Origin: Metaphire vulgaris
Taxonomy: Eukaryota; Annelida; Clitellata; Crassiclitellata; Megascolecidae
Assembly (NCBI GenBank): GCA_018105865.1
Contig: CM030851.1
Coordinates: 4,280,168-4,344,167 of the forward strand
Length of the DNA: 64,000 nucleotides
Direction of reading: 5' to 3'
The notes under the pieces are model-generated. The model was not told the origin of the DNA. It did no database searches and saw nothing but the letters and a program-made list of their open reading frames with translations. Each line of letters opens with the position of its first letter. Position 1 is the stretch's first letter. The position numbers were made by a program, and so were the translations under genes. Shown piece by piece: positions 32,870 through 43,799 of the stretch.

Positions 32870-33737
32870 CAGAGCCGTTTTATCCACTGGGCACAGTGGG
32901 CTCTGTGTCCAGGGCCTACGACCTTTTTAGGGGCCTACGAAAGTCAGATGTATATGGAGAACATGAAGAGAGTAAAAAATAGGATATGGCAGAAATTGCA
33001 GTCTTGCAGATACATATTTAATAACGTTTAACTCTAGCAGTCACAAACAGTGAACAGTGAACGTATTAATATGAGCACTTGAGCAGTGTTACGATATGTA
33101 AACTTTTCGGGTCTTTGCATTAGCAAAGTCACTTATGACGTCCTCAAATGTCATTTCCGCATCAAGTCTTTTTCGAATGAAAGTAGTGCCAGGGAGGATA
33201 GTCATGTTTATCCTATCGTTGACCGATGATAAGTTTTTATGAGTTTCAGTTTGGAAAATGAACGTTCACCTTTACAACTTGTTCCAAAAGTTGAAAGGTA
33301 TATTCGGAAAGCAATATTTACATCTGGAAAACGTATCACCATCCTATTCTTTATTTGAGCCCTAGGCCAAGCATTTCAGCCACACTTTTAATCTTGCCAA
33401 ATATTTGTGAAAATAGAAGAAACTCGTCAGTAATTGCCTCTTCCAGATCTGATGGATACATCATAATTAGTGCCTTGGCTTTAGAAACTGTTTCATCAGT
33501 TGACAGAGATCTGTCCAGAAGGAAGTTGAACTAGATTTGAATTTTGATATCGAAAACTGAAGAGGGTGCATTCCCAAATCATTATTAAACATGAAGTCAT
33601 AAAATAATGAGAAAGTGTTTAACTTTAAAGTTTAATCCACAGTTGGTTGCGTAGTTGGCAACTTGGAGGTTTCAAGTTGAGGAGGGCCTACGATTATGAG
33701 AGTGCCCAGGGCCTACGAAGACCTTCAAACGGCCCTG
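32870..33737. mobile_element. hAT element with transposase remnant
   Basis: The ends CAGAGCCGTTTTA and TCAAACGGCCCTG are inverted with two mismatches. The perfect 8-bp duplication CTTATATG lies at 32862-32869 and 33738-33745. GGGCCTACGA words lie near both ends. The interior carries a minus-strand transposase fossil (33100-33300). Confidence 0.92.
33100..33300 (-). pseudogene. hAT transposase C-terminal (dimerisation) remnant
   Basis: The minus strand reads CKGERSFSKLKLIKTY. After frame changes, TFIRKRLDAEMTFEDVISDF and ANAKTRK follow. SFSKLKLIKxYLRS followed by a DFAxxKxR segment is the conserved C-terminal region of hAT transposases. Stops and frameshifts make it dead. Confidence 0.75.
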
Positions 33738-34279
33738 CTTATATGTGTATATGGTTAGGACATGATTTTCTTTCCAACCAATGCTACATGATACAGGTAT
33801 AGATAGATAGGAAATAAATTTATAACCGGCTATAATTTTATTTCCCCACCAACAGCAGACTATGTAGTTATGTGTAGATAGGTAGGAAATAAATTTATTA
33901 CCCATAGGATATGATTTCATTTCCAACCAATGCTAGATACTGGTATAGTAGATAGATAGGAAATAAATTTATAACTGGCTATAATTTTATTTCCTAGAAA
34001 TAAATTTATTACCCATAAGATATCATTTCATTTCCAACCAATGCTATACACTGGTATAGATAGACAGTAGACTAGGAAATAAATTTATAACAGGCTATAA
34101 TTTATTTTCTAGGGAATAAATTTATTACTCATAGGATATCATTTCATTTCCAACCAATGCTATACACTGGTATCTATAGACAGTAGACTAGGAAATTAAT
34201 TTATTACAGGCTATAATTTTATTTCCTCACCAATAGTAGACTATATAGTTATGTGTAGAAAGGTAGAAAAGTTTAGTTC

Positions 34280-35410
34280 TTAAATTCTTTCCAACTGATC
34301 TGGTATCGCTAAACAATTATATATACAGTTCAGACGCCCATAAAGTATATTTTTCCTCAATGGATAATGCAAATTTTCTAGTTTTTACAGATACCGTAAT
34401 TAATTGACCTGGCTCTAGTTCAATTTGGGTTTTGTGCGCCATCGGCTAAAGCCCTGGTAATTATGATAATAATAATGCGATTTTAAGTGGTTTCTGAGGC
34501 TAAGCAAGCCTGTGCAAAAACCACTGATAAGATTGTGGCGCCGTAGAAGTTAATTGACAAGCCAATGAATGTACGAGGATGAGTAACAAAAAACCATTGC
34601 AGAACTATATTACAGTGAGCGTAGTACAGCATTTAACAGCAAGTGATTATTGCAATTTTTATGTCATTACTCATTAAATGTAAACCTGAAGCTACTTTGT
34701 CAAATGCAAACTTGAAACTACTTTGTCAAAATCGCGATTGACCGCATTCGAAAAACAAATGATGGATAGGACGACTGTGATTGACTGTCATTGGCAGCCA
34801 ATCGCCGTGGTTATAGGTAATGAATATTTATGAACTTGTGTATATGCATGAGATTTGCGTATGTGTTATGCCTCATGGCTCCACCCATATAATTGCTCCA
34901 AGCATTGCCATTTGTTGCCTGCAAAGAATTCTTAAGGAGGAAATAAAATTATAGTTATCGTTGCTATGGAAGGGCGGTTCTAATCTTGATTGACAGGCTA
35001 TCTGCCGACCAATCAAAATTTGACCAGGAAATAACTTTATGAAGGAAATAATTTTATACTACACCGGTACACATTCTTAAAAAGCTGCAGATCAAGTGTA
35101 AAAGTGTGCGAAAAGTGAGATGGCCTTTCCTTTTTTTGCTTGTCAAGCTTTTAAGCGTTTATCGAAAAATTTTCGGAAAAGCGGAAGAGTTACAGATCAG
35201 GTGTATGAGTACCGGTAAGCCTAATAGTGGCGATAACCTTTTTTCTTTTTTTCAGGACACTGCGTGACAAATGGTTGCATTTCGGAAAATAAAGTCGTAT
35301 AAATAAATAAACCATAAAGAATCATTATGAAAATGAAATATTGTTAATAGAAAAGGCGAGTCCCTAAATTTTTATTTTGCTGGTGGGCCGGGTACATATG
35401 TACTATTTTT
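34280..35410. other. right part of the nested block; no gene
   Basis: Contains GTGCGCCATCGGCTAAAGCC (34435) followed by an ATAATAAT tail, probably an LINE 3' end on the plus strand. A TTTTTTTGCTTGTCAAGC motif lies at 35124, and a diverged piece of the element terminus near 35060. No coding recognised. Confidence 0.45.
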
Positions 35411-35689
35411 ATCGTGGTAAATCCGCCAATGGTGGTGGTGATGATGATGATCGATGGTCTTTTGCTTAAATGACTTTCGGCGTCAAACGAGTGTCGGAAT
35501 TTCTTCCGAAATGTGTGTTTGTGATTTCGTCTTGGACATCGAATGATATTTTAAGTTGATTGATGTGACTGAATTTTTAAAAGGAATTAGAAGACGTTGA
35601 ATCGTCAAATGAAAAAGCACTTCGACAGGACCAGTGTCAGGGGCGAGGCAATGGGCTGGCGGTGGCGCCTATCGGTATAGGCCTTTATA

Positions 35690-35880
35690 TACCCCTAAAA
35701 ATCAGTATGTATAATTGTATATAATGCAGTACATATAACATATACATAATATATATATATATGTAATTATATAATATATATAACAATTAATTATATATAT
35801 TAATATATAATTAATTATATAATAATTATAACGTCTAACGATATAATATATATAACGTATATGTATAGGCCTATTAGATA
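35690..35880. repeat. AT-rich palindromic tract
   Basis: Almost pure A/T with many TATATA and AATTATATAATT palindromes. The likely limit of a repeat unit; no gene. Confidence 0.7.
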
Positions 35881-35902
35881 TACTAGATAGTAACTAGAAA
35901 GA

Positions 35903-36265
35903 TGCTCGCTTCGCTCGCGCTCGCTTCGCTCGCAGTGCAGGATAATACTAAAACCCAATCATTGAATTCATGCTGCTGAACAACGTTTCAATGATGTACA
36001 TACGCCACGTAGCGAAGCTCTGACGCTGCAACGTACGCTTCGTCAAACGCTTCTCGTGGCCGTTCGCTTCGCGTGGCCGTTCGCTTCGCGAAGCCGTTCG
36101 CTTCGCGTCGCCGTTCGCTTCGCGAAGCCTAAGGTTCCAGAACGACCAATCAGAACGCTCACCCAGCCAACCAATCAGAACGCTTGAAGATAACGAATGA
36201 GAATGTCACACAGCCAACCAATCAGAACGCTCACACAGCCAACCAATGAGAACGCTTGAAGGTAA
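35903..36265. repeat. CGCTTCGC palindromic repeats and CCAATCAG tandem repeats
   Basis: GCTCGCTTCGCTCGC is repeated twice at 35904-35933. Four copies of a ~20-bp unit, CCGTTCGCTTCGCG plus a variable triplet, lie at 36058-36128. CCAATCAGAACGC-type units follow at 36146, 36171, 36218 and 36243 (the last CCAATGAG). CCAATCAG is the consensus CCAAT-box core, though I infer no promoter. A downstream ATCTTAATATTATAGATA may end the element. Confidence 0.7.
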
Positions 36266-36269
36266 CAGA

Positions 36270-36842
36270 GAGACATACAGAGCAAGGATCTTAATATTAT
36301 AGATAATATATATAGACATGTAATATATATTGCTACATTCTTAAAGTATTTTTATATAACTTGAATTTTTTGCGTGAGGTAAAAAGAGTAGGTGTCATCC
36401 AAGAATTTTTAAATTTAGAGGCATTTTTTTGTTTTATTGGAAGAATAGCTTCATCATATACATCAATAAAAATATTTATAAATTTAGTGTAGGCTTGATC
36501 GACATTATTTTCAAAGCAAGCTATAGAGTATAGGTACACTATTCCAATATACAACATTCAGCATATTTTTGAAGTGGTTTATAGATGCGTCAGCAAATTT
36601 TATATTCGTAATAAGAGTTAGATCTAGTTTTTGCCGGTCCATGCTTAGGATGATTGGTAAGTGGTCAGAGATATTGCAATAAATAATGGCAGGATTTACA
36701 TTAGTAAGTGGGAAGTTAATAAAGAAGTTACCAATTAGAGTAGCTACATGTATGTGGTGTTATTCGAGTAAGTTTATTAATTATTGGAATAAATTTATTG
36801 GTTATCATTGTATTAAAGAATTTGGCAGTTGGGTCATGAGAC

Positions 36843-36845
<3 letters not shown>
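36270..36845. other. no gene recognised
   Basis: The 74-codon minus-strand frame (36333-36557) contains DVYDEAILPIKQKNASKFKN and SWMTPTLFTSRKK. This resembles the segment between endonuclease and reverse transcriptase domains of some non-LTR elements, so an LINE remnant is possible. Confidence 0.4.

Positions 36846-36893
<48 letters not shown>
36846..36893. repeat. (TA)n microsatellite
   Basis: About 24 AT units. CTCGAGTACGGAACCTACCT at 36949-36968 matches the 3' end of the SINE at 57308, so a SINE tail fragment lies just downstream. Confidence 0.95.
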
Positions 36894-36895
<2 letters not shown>

Positions 36896-36989
36896 AAAGA
36901 TGAGGGTTTTCCTGTTAGAAGGTCGTATTATTTTATAAATACGACTTTCTCGAGTACGGAACCTACCTTTACCTGTGGAATGTAACTGC

Positions 36990-37505
36990 ATTGTTATGAG
37001 TCTATAGGACATTGTATTCAACTGATATGCGTTGAATTGTTTTGCTTCGTTTTAGTGAAACCGATTAAATGAAGACTACCTGACAGATGTCAGCATGGGA
37101 TGAAATCCCAATCAGTTGTTATTCCTAAATGACCCAGAATGGATAGACATCGGATTAGATTGGTCATCGATCATTCTGTATAAGAGGATCGTGAATTTAA
37201 GTGGATTGTCTTTACATCGACTGAATTCGCTCGCTTGATTCCACTCAATCGTGCGTTTATTATTCAGTGGCTACATTTCAAGACACAAAAACCGACTTCC
37301 AGGTTCAGTTAAATGTGTTTGGACGCCGATGTTTTCTATAAAACTATAATTAAACATAACGAACAAATCATACAAGAACTACATGCAATAGATTAAACTA
37401 TACCAAAATAAAATGGTCTGAATATATTAGAATGGAAGAGTTATTCTGATATCTTAAAATACATTCGGTGTATTAACATTCGTTTGTTCAGAGCGCCTCT
37501 GCAGT
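36990..37505. other. no gene recognised
   Basis: AT-rich DNA without a recognisable open frame. Confidence 0.45.
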
Positions 37506-37507
37506 CG

Positions 37508-37545
<38 letters not shown>

Positions 37546-37546
37546 G
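37506..37546. repeat. (TCTG)n microsatellite
   Basis: About nine units followed by CTCTGTCTCTC. Confidence 0.95.
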
Positions 37547-37639
37547 TCTCTCCGTCATATAAGACGCGTTTAATCTCAAACAGTCGTAAAACAAAATTAT
37601 CGATTCACCCAAAAGACTTGGTATCTGTTCTTCTAATTT

Positions 37640-37840
37640 CAGTGGCGTAGCCAGCTTATGCAAAGTGGGGTTGTTAACTGTAGGCACTATGCAACTGAAC
37701 ACTGAAGCCGCGGCCGACCCCTCCCCCCACTACCCCTTCTTCAACCAAAAGTCAATGAATTTACATAAATTGTGTTGGTCATATTTTTTGAAGTGGGATT
37801 TTTTGAACCCCAAACAACCCCGTGCACAGCTACGTCACTG
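37640..37840. mobile_element. hAT MITE, CAGTGGCGTAG family
   Basis: 201 bp; ends CAGTGGCGTAGC and AGCTACGTCACTG. Perfect 8-bp duplication TCTAATTT (37632-37639, 37841-37848). Confidence 0.95.
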
Positions 37841-37849
37841 TCTAATTTA

Positions 37850-38400
37850 TCTCCAACGATTTCACTTATGGAAATACGCCAAACGCTTGGACATTTACTC
37901 TGCGCTAAATGATTTTCTATAGAAAAACGAAACTCATATCACGTGATCATGATAGAAAACGACGTTCGAAGGACGCCATTGCGATTCTCATGTCACAGAC
38001 AGAGACACCGGCGCATGCGCTGTCCTCCGTTTAAGCACAAGCAGAGCCATGCATAAGGAGGTCCTCGGATCTTGTCTTGATGTATGTAAATCATGAGACG
38101 AACATTTAATTAAGCCATAAATTCTGTAGAGTCATTTGGGGAACGACAGTTAACGCACAAATCAGAGCACTCACACTCTCTCTTTCTTTCTTTCTCTCTC
38201 TCTTTCTTTGTGTGTGTGACCTCTAAGAGAGGAGGAATCAGAAATGTCTTCTTGACCGAAGTTTTTACCTGGCAAAGGACTTCGTCTTCGAGAAGAATAG
38301 TAAAAGTTTTGAATGAAACGGAGAAATTCTTCATTTCACATATCTCGTATGTTGATCAATTTTCCACACAAAAGGCTTGACTCTTGACTATCGTCGAAAT
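37850..38400. other. no gene recognised; CT-rich run
   Basis: A CTCTTTCTTT-type pyrimidine run at about 38176-38210 is the only structure seen. The minus-strand frame over it is not recognisable. Confidence 0.45.
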
Positions 38401-39140
38401 CATAGATATTGCAAACATTTTTACGTTTCTTTCTCGCCAACAAAAAACGCGTTTTTTACGTTTTTATGTTTTGACGTTTTTTATTTTATTGCGTTCAACG
38501 GTCTTTTGCAATATGGCATTTATTTCTATTTCTAGGTCAGACAAGCGGTGAATCAAAATTTTCAAATATTAATCAAGGCGTTACACAATTTAAATTACGC
38601 GAAGTTTAGCGCCAAAGCGCGGCAACATTGAAAAGTGAAAAAACGAATCACATTGAGTTGAATTCTCTTGTTTTTGTTGTAAATTGTACGAAATTTTACG
38701 AAAACGTGCGGTGTATTTAAAAATATTATCGACAATTGCTTAGAATTCCTTAGAAAATGAGTTTTGAAGGTGATACGTTTACGTTAAACCTAAGATGATC
38801 GCTTCGTGTCTTGACTGTCTATGGTTTTTAGAGGAGCTAATTAATTTGGCGCCAGGACAATGTTATTAATATTTATTCAAAAAGCTATTAACAAATTGTC
38901 ACAATAAATAAATAGGCCTACATATAGCGTTATCTGCAATAGGCATACTAATGAGTGTTTCTCGTTGTCTTGCTTTTCTTCGTTTATAAACTAATTACGC
39001 CACCACAGTAGAAAATTAACATGTTCATTTTTGTGTTGGCTAAAAAGTAAATGAACGTTTTTCAACGTTTTTTATATTTTTTTTTGAAAAAACGCGTTTT
39101 TACGTTTTTTATTTTAGATTTTACATTTGCAACATCTATG
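38401..39140. mobile_element. hAT element with ACGTTTTTTA words
   Basis: The ends CATAGATATTGCAAAC and GCAACATCTATG are diverged inverted repeats. The perfect 8-bp duplication GTCGAAAT lies at 38393-38400 and 39141-39148. Words of the type ACGTTTTTTATTTT and AACGCGTTTTT occur near both ends. There is no transposase. Confidence 0.9.
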
Positions 39141-39533
39141 GTCGAAATATTCTTACGATTGAATTTATCCGCAGATGCAGTTGGACTCATTCTTCCCACT
39201 CGTCTTCCTTCTTCATCGGCCCTCTGCCTCCGGTAACTTCCAGTATTCGCCAAAGCACTAGACTAGGACTAAGTATACTAACTGAACACAGATGCCCATA
39301 CTTGGCACTTGGCAGTCGTCATCTGCGCTTAGATTCTTCTCTTTGCATTCGGTTCTAAGAGAGGCGTTGAGTCTATTTACGCGACAGAAGAGAGTCAACG
39401 TTGCTCGCTGAGCATTTTGTGAGAAGTTGTATAAAATATGTCGTGAATAATTGACTTCTGCCTGTTCGTTCATCTTTCTTGTCCTGAGTCCGCGTTGAAA
39501 GGAGAGAGTCGTTTGAATAACAAGACTGGCGGA

Positions 39534-39720
39534 CAGTGGCGGCTCTAGGATTTGGCAAGTGGGGGGCCGTTGGGGTGGCAAATTATAATCATGGGGGCCA
39601 ACCATTTGTTGTTTAATGTATGTAGCATTAAGTATAGGGTCCCAACTGGGGGGCCACTGGGGGGCCAGGCAATCAGTAGGGGGAACGGGCTCCACCCGGC
39701 CCTCGGTGGAGCCGCCACTG
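39534..39720. mobile_element. hAT MITE, CAGTGGCGGCTCCAGG family
   Basis: The ends CAGTGGCGGCTCTAGG and GGAGCCGCCACTG. Flanks are CTGGCGGA and ATGGCGGA (7 of 8). It is very similar to the copies at 14767 and 23776. Confidence 0.92.
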
Positions 39721-40578
39721 ATGGCGGATCTCTCAATGGATCCTTAGCAGTTGACTGCGTCAGAGATTTTACCGCTGTAGACTTTAGAGTATCTCAAAAC
39801 AACGAATCGTTTAAAGTACACTCGATGGCTTGTTTTCAGAATGCTGCCAGACGGCCTTTAATACAGGATGATTCTCGCCTTACGAAGCTTCTCTTATCCA
39901 TTAACACATTGGCCGAATTCAGTCACTTTTCCACTGGTCTATGGATTTCAGCCTTGACCTACCGCGTGTAAGGCCTACATCTTAATCCAACAGAAATGCC
40001 TGTGAAGCAAACATTTCTCATTTTGCGAAGTTGAAAGTAAAGCTCATTTTGGTCTTCACTCTCCACTGATTCCGAAATGCTCAAATAAGCGCTTAAATTG
40101 ACTGATACGAGAAATTTTATTGCATAGTTTCCGACAGAAATTTTTATATAAAATTATGCGAATTCTCAGTGTTCGTTTGAAGGTCAATTGATTCCAGGGT
40201 TGTTTATGACTGGCGTCTGTTAACAGTGAATTGTGCTTAGCACAGACTGACGTCGCTCTTATCTCTGGCGATACGAATGTCAACCATTTCGCAAACTGAA
40301 TTCGATGTTTGGAGTCACGGTGACATCGCCGATTACGAGCTGAATTTCTTCTCGACTTCCGATTTCCTCGGGGAAAAGAGATGTCCGTTGATTTGGCTAA
40401 AAAATAAGGATACTATTTTTAGAAAATTTCAAGGCAAAAAGGAAGTTGATAACTTAATATAAGAGTAATGTTTGTGGAGCAAACATTTCTCATTTTGCGA
40501 AGTTGAAAACAAAGTTTTAAAGAAATTTACCAAACATTCTTAATAGCCTCTGTAGAATTGAATTTCCGGCCTTCGGTC
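39721..40578. other. no gene; 36-bp direct repeat
   Basis: TGTGAAGCAAACATTTCTCA plus the next 16 bases at 40001-40036 recurs with one change at 40473-40508, 472 bp away. The 61-codon frame between them (40277-40462) is unassigned. Confidence 0.55.
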
Positions 40579-40888
40579 CAGGGGCACCCGCAGAAGGGAG
40601 GAAAGGAAGCAAATGCTTCCTTAAAAACCCAAGGGGAGGAAATCCCCCCTGGGTTTTGGTATCACGTTAGAGTAGCATATTAATTCGATAAATGCCTGTG
40701 CAATTACTGCAGTGCAATTTTGTAACTTCATATAAGCTTACTCAATTCAAGTTCAAGTTCATTATTAACAGGCATTCATAACATTATATTATTAGCCTAT
40801 TGTCACTTTGACGTACAGTCATTCTAATGATGCAGAATGCAAACTTCCTCTGAGTCTATTGGTTTGTTACAGATAATTTATAACAAAC

Positions 40889-41690
40889 CAGTGTTAGGAG
40901 TGATCTTAGATCAAAAGATCAAAGATCACGATTAAGATCAAATTATGATCTTTGATCTTTGATCAACTCCTTTTTACTAGTGATCCTCTGATTTTAAATC
41001 CTTTTTCAGTGATTTTGACTTTATTATCCAGAAGATCAAAGATCAAATTATATGTATTCTCCCAAATCCAATCAAAGCACTTCTATGTGTATTGAGTAAA
41101 ATGGCGGACAAAAAGCATTCGGACCTCAATGATTATGTTAAAAAGTTACATGTTACAAAATAATTTGCAGTGCAGATGATGAGGATTTGGGCATGGCCCT
41201 GACATTTAAGTGGGACTAGTTACCCACTTTTGCAGTCAAGATAGTTGCACTACCTGAATAACCCAAATAAGGAACTTTCTAGCTTGTTGGCAAAATAATG
41301 TCAAGGCGTGGCTGTAAGACAACCCTGCCATCTAATTTTAAACTTTTTTAGTATTGGAGGTTTGAAACACCGCGAAGAAACAGGTTTGACGCAATTTGAG
41401 CGTCTTTGCATTTGAACTGCGTGTTTCACTGACTTGAACTGACAGTTAGATAAAAATTTGAACTGTTTTAGTTGTGTTAGTTATTGCAAAAGTTACATGC
41501 ATTACAGTGGACATTTGTATCGTTATCATACGTGATACGTCATACATGATATAATAACTATAATGATCTTTGATCTTAGATCACTTTTAGTGATCTTGAT
41601 CTTAGATCATTTAATAGTGATTTTGATCTTGATCTTAGATCAATTTTTCTAGTGATCTTGAATTCAAGAATTTTAGAAGTGATCTTTACT
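40889..41690. mobile_element. word-repeat element, GATCTTAGATCA family
   Basis: The left end is CAGTGTTAGGAGTGATCTTA and the right end AGTGATCTTTACTG. GATCTTAGATCA, GATCTTTGATCT and similar palindromic words crowd the first ~150 and last ~130 bp. It looks like a word-repeat hAT-like element. Its left flank TAACAAAC is not repeated at 41691 but does occur at 42470, after the LINE. Confidence 0.6.
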
Positions 41691-41799
41691 GTTTATCGAA
41701 CTGAAATAATAATCGAGGTGGCGGAATGGATGGCATAACCGTCTCGCCTCAACCCTGACAAGAATAATAATAATAACAATAGGTAAGTGGCTCCATCCA

Positions 41800-42469
41800 A
41801 ATAATAATCGACTCCTCGCTGATCGTCGGGCTTCTTACCGCCGTGACTCGCTCTTGCTACTTCCAACTCCGGCAAATTCGGGCAGTTCGTCGTTACATAA
41901 CAATACCGGCCGCCATTCAGCTTGTCCGTGCTCTGGTACTCTCAAGACTGGACTACAGCAACAGTCTTCTTCTCGGACTACCTGGGAACCAGCTCAGTAG
42001 GCTTCAGGCAGTCATCAACGCCTCGGCGGATTATTTTCGGCTTGAGGTGGCTATCGATCATGTGACACCTGCGCTAAAGGACAAGCTCCATTGGTCGGGG
42101 AGCGTATAGTATACAAGCGGTGTTCTACGACTTTCGGGACCCAGCCTGTCCCGATTACTTGGCACGTTATTACGACGACAAACGACGATGGGTGCCGTCT
42201 CCAGCTGAGATCCAGTAACCGCCACCGGCTGTACGTTCCTCCTCCGGCCAGGACTCCGAAGTTTGGCGAGCGTTTGACTCGCGGCAACCCACGTCTGTGG
42301 AACGCGCTCCCTGATGCGCTGGTTGGGATTACTTCACCTGAAACGTTTGCTAAAGAGCTGAAAACGTATTTGTTTACATATCGAAGTTGACTGTCAGCGC
42401 TTTTGGTTTTCGATGGCCATGTTACGGCGCTTCACAAATCGTCGAATAATAATAATAATTTTATAATAA
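41800..42469 (+). pseudogene. L2/CR1-type LINE 3' fragment
   Basis: The translation includes TRSCYFQLRQIRAVRRYI and IQLVRALVLSRLDYSNSLLL, then GLPGNQLSRLQAVINASA. After a frame change it reads LTRGNPRLWNALPDALVGIT and ends FAKELKTYLFTYRS. It aligns throughout with the copy at 2981-4443, the same family. The tail is (TAA)n at 42445-42469. Confidence 0.85.
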
Positions 42470-42913
42470 TAACAAACCAATAGGCTGACATGAAGCTTAC
42501 ATTCCAAATTAGACTACTGCAACTCCCTTCCTCTATAGCCTTCCAAAGACCTCCATCAACAAATTGCAATCCATTCAAAGCTGTGAAAAGGTGCAATTAG
42601 AAACTGTTAATAATTTGCTTGTTTCAGCCAGCTGCCTTAAGTCTAGGTACCCATTTTGCAGTTGTTGCAACCTTAATCTATGTAAAATAAATGGCTGTTG
42701 AAATCTAATTTTTAAAATAAATACTAAAAGTAACATTTATTTTATTTGCATTTGGATGTGGTCATATTGTCAGTAGATAATTTGCAGGTAATTTTGAATA
42801 GTTTGCCAGCGCAATTACTGCGATATCTCTCCATAGTTTCAAACTTACATTTAATAGTGTTTTGTGGCTGTTGGAATTTTCCAGAAATTAAGAATCAGAA
42901 GTTACTGTCATGA

Positions 42914-42914
<1 letters not shown>

Positions 42915-42970
<56 letters not shown>
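42915..42970. repeat. (TAA)n microsatellite
   Basis: About 18 units inside the element 40579-43068. Confidence 0.95.
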
Positions 42971-42971
<1 letters not shown>

Positions 42972-43076
42972 TGATGTAGAGAAATCCCCGCGGACCCCCA
43001 GTTTAACAGAGAGGAGGAGGACAGGGAAGGGGAAGCTGCTTCCAGCAGCCAGGGGATGGGCGCCCCTGCTTCGGTC

Positions 43077-43381
43077 GCTATCGTCTTACTGCCTTAAGAC
43101 CCTTGTCTGGTTTTCCACAACTCTACGACTTTCGACGTGTCTTTTATTGTGGGAAATCGTCCGAATCAGTTGCAAATGCGAACGAATTTATTGACAAAAC
43201 TATAGACTATACTGTAATTAAGAGTGTCGGACTGAATGACTCATTTCGTATAAGATATTTTTATCTATGCGTTGTCAGCGGTCGAAGGTGTTTGATGTGT
43301 TTTCTGTAATTGAATTCGCAAAAGTGAGCGTCTAAATAGAGCGACCCACGTGTTATGAATCTAAATGCAGTGCTCTGTCAC

Positions 43382-43382
<1 letters not shown>
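43077..43382. other. no gene recognised
   Basis: The open frame 43103-43309 (68 codons) is unassigned. Confidence 0.4.
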
Positions 43383-43433
<51 letters not shown>

Positions 43434-43729
43434 CAGAGACAGAGACAGAGACAGAGACAGAGAGTCAGAGACAGAGTCAGAGACAGACAGAGAACGAGAC
43501 AGAGACAGAAACAGAGACAGAAACAGAGACAGAGACAGAGCGAGACACAGAGAGAGACAGGGAGAGAGACAGAGACTGACTGACAGACACAGACAGACTT
43601 AGAAGACTCTGGCAAGAGACAGACAGAGATAGAGACAGAGACAGGAAGGCAGGCGACGACGACAGCAGAGGAGAAACTCTTGCGATGAACAAGCGATCAT
43701 CAGCAACAGGGAACCATTGGGTTGCCTTG

Positions 43730-43765
<36 letters not shown>

Positions 43766-43795
43766 GCAGGCAGGCAGGCAGACAGACAGAAAATT
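43383..43795. repeat. (GA)n, (GACAGA)n and (GACA)n tracts
   Basis: GA to about 43415, GACAGA-type units to about 43585, unique sequence, then about 12 GACA units at 43731-43765 and mixed GACA/GGCA to 43790. Confidence 0.95.
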
Positions 43796-43799
43796 AAGA

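Larger units (their letters stand above)
28858..35432. mobile_element. large nested element with inverted ~115-bp repeat arrays
   Basis: The ends CATTGGCGGATTTAC and its exact reverse complement delimit 6.6 kb; the flanking 8-mers do not match. Left side: at least six direct copies (29180-30530) of a ~115-bp unit containing GGTTGGAAATGAAAT, CCTATGGGTAATAAATTTAT and AAATAAAATTATAGCCGG. Right side: four or more inverted copies (33740-34230). The middle holds later insertions at 29590-30290, 31013-32116, 32425-32814 and 32870-33737. An ancestral hairpin or fold-back transposon with subterminal arrays is the likeliest reading. Recombination between two separate copies is an alternative. Confidence 0.6.
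40579..43068. mobile_element. 2.5-kb hAT element with CAGGGGCRCCC ends
   Basis: The left end CAGGGGCACCC pairs with GGGCGCCCCTG. The perfect 8-bp duplication CTTCGGTC lies at 40571-40578 and 43069-43076. AAGCAAATGCTTCC and GAAGCTGCTTCC palindromes are near the two ends. There is no transposase; inside are the GATC-word block, an L2-type LINE fragment and a (TAA)n tract. Confidence 0.9.

Noticed and set aside
36333..36557. A host gene exon on the minus strand
   Set aside because: The wording (SWMTPTLFTSRKK) looks like the linker region of non-LTR elements, and no splice sites or neighbours support a host gene.
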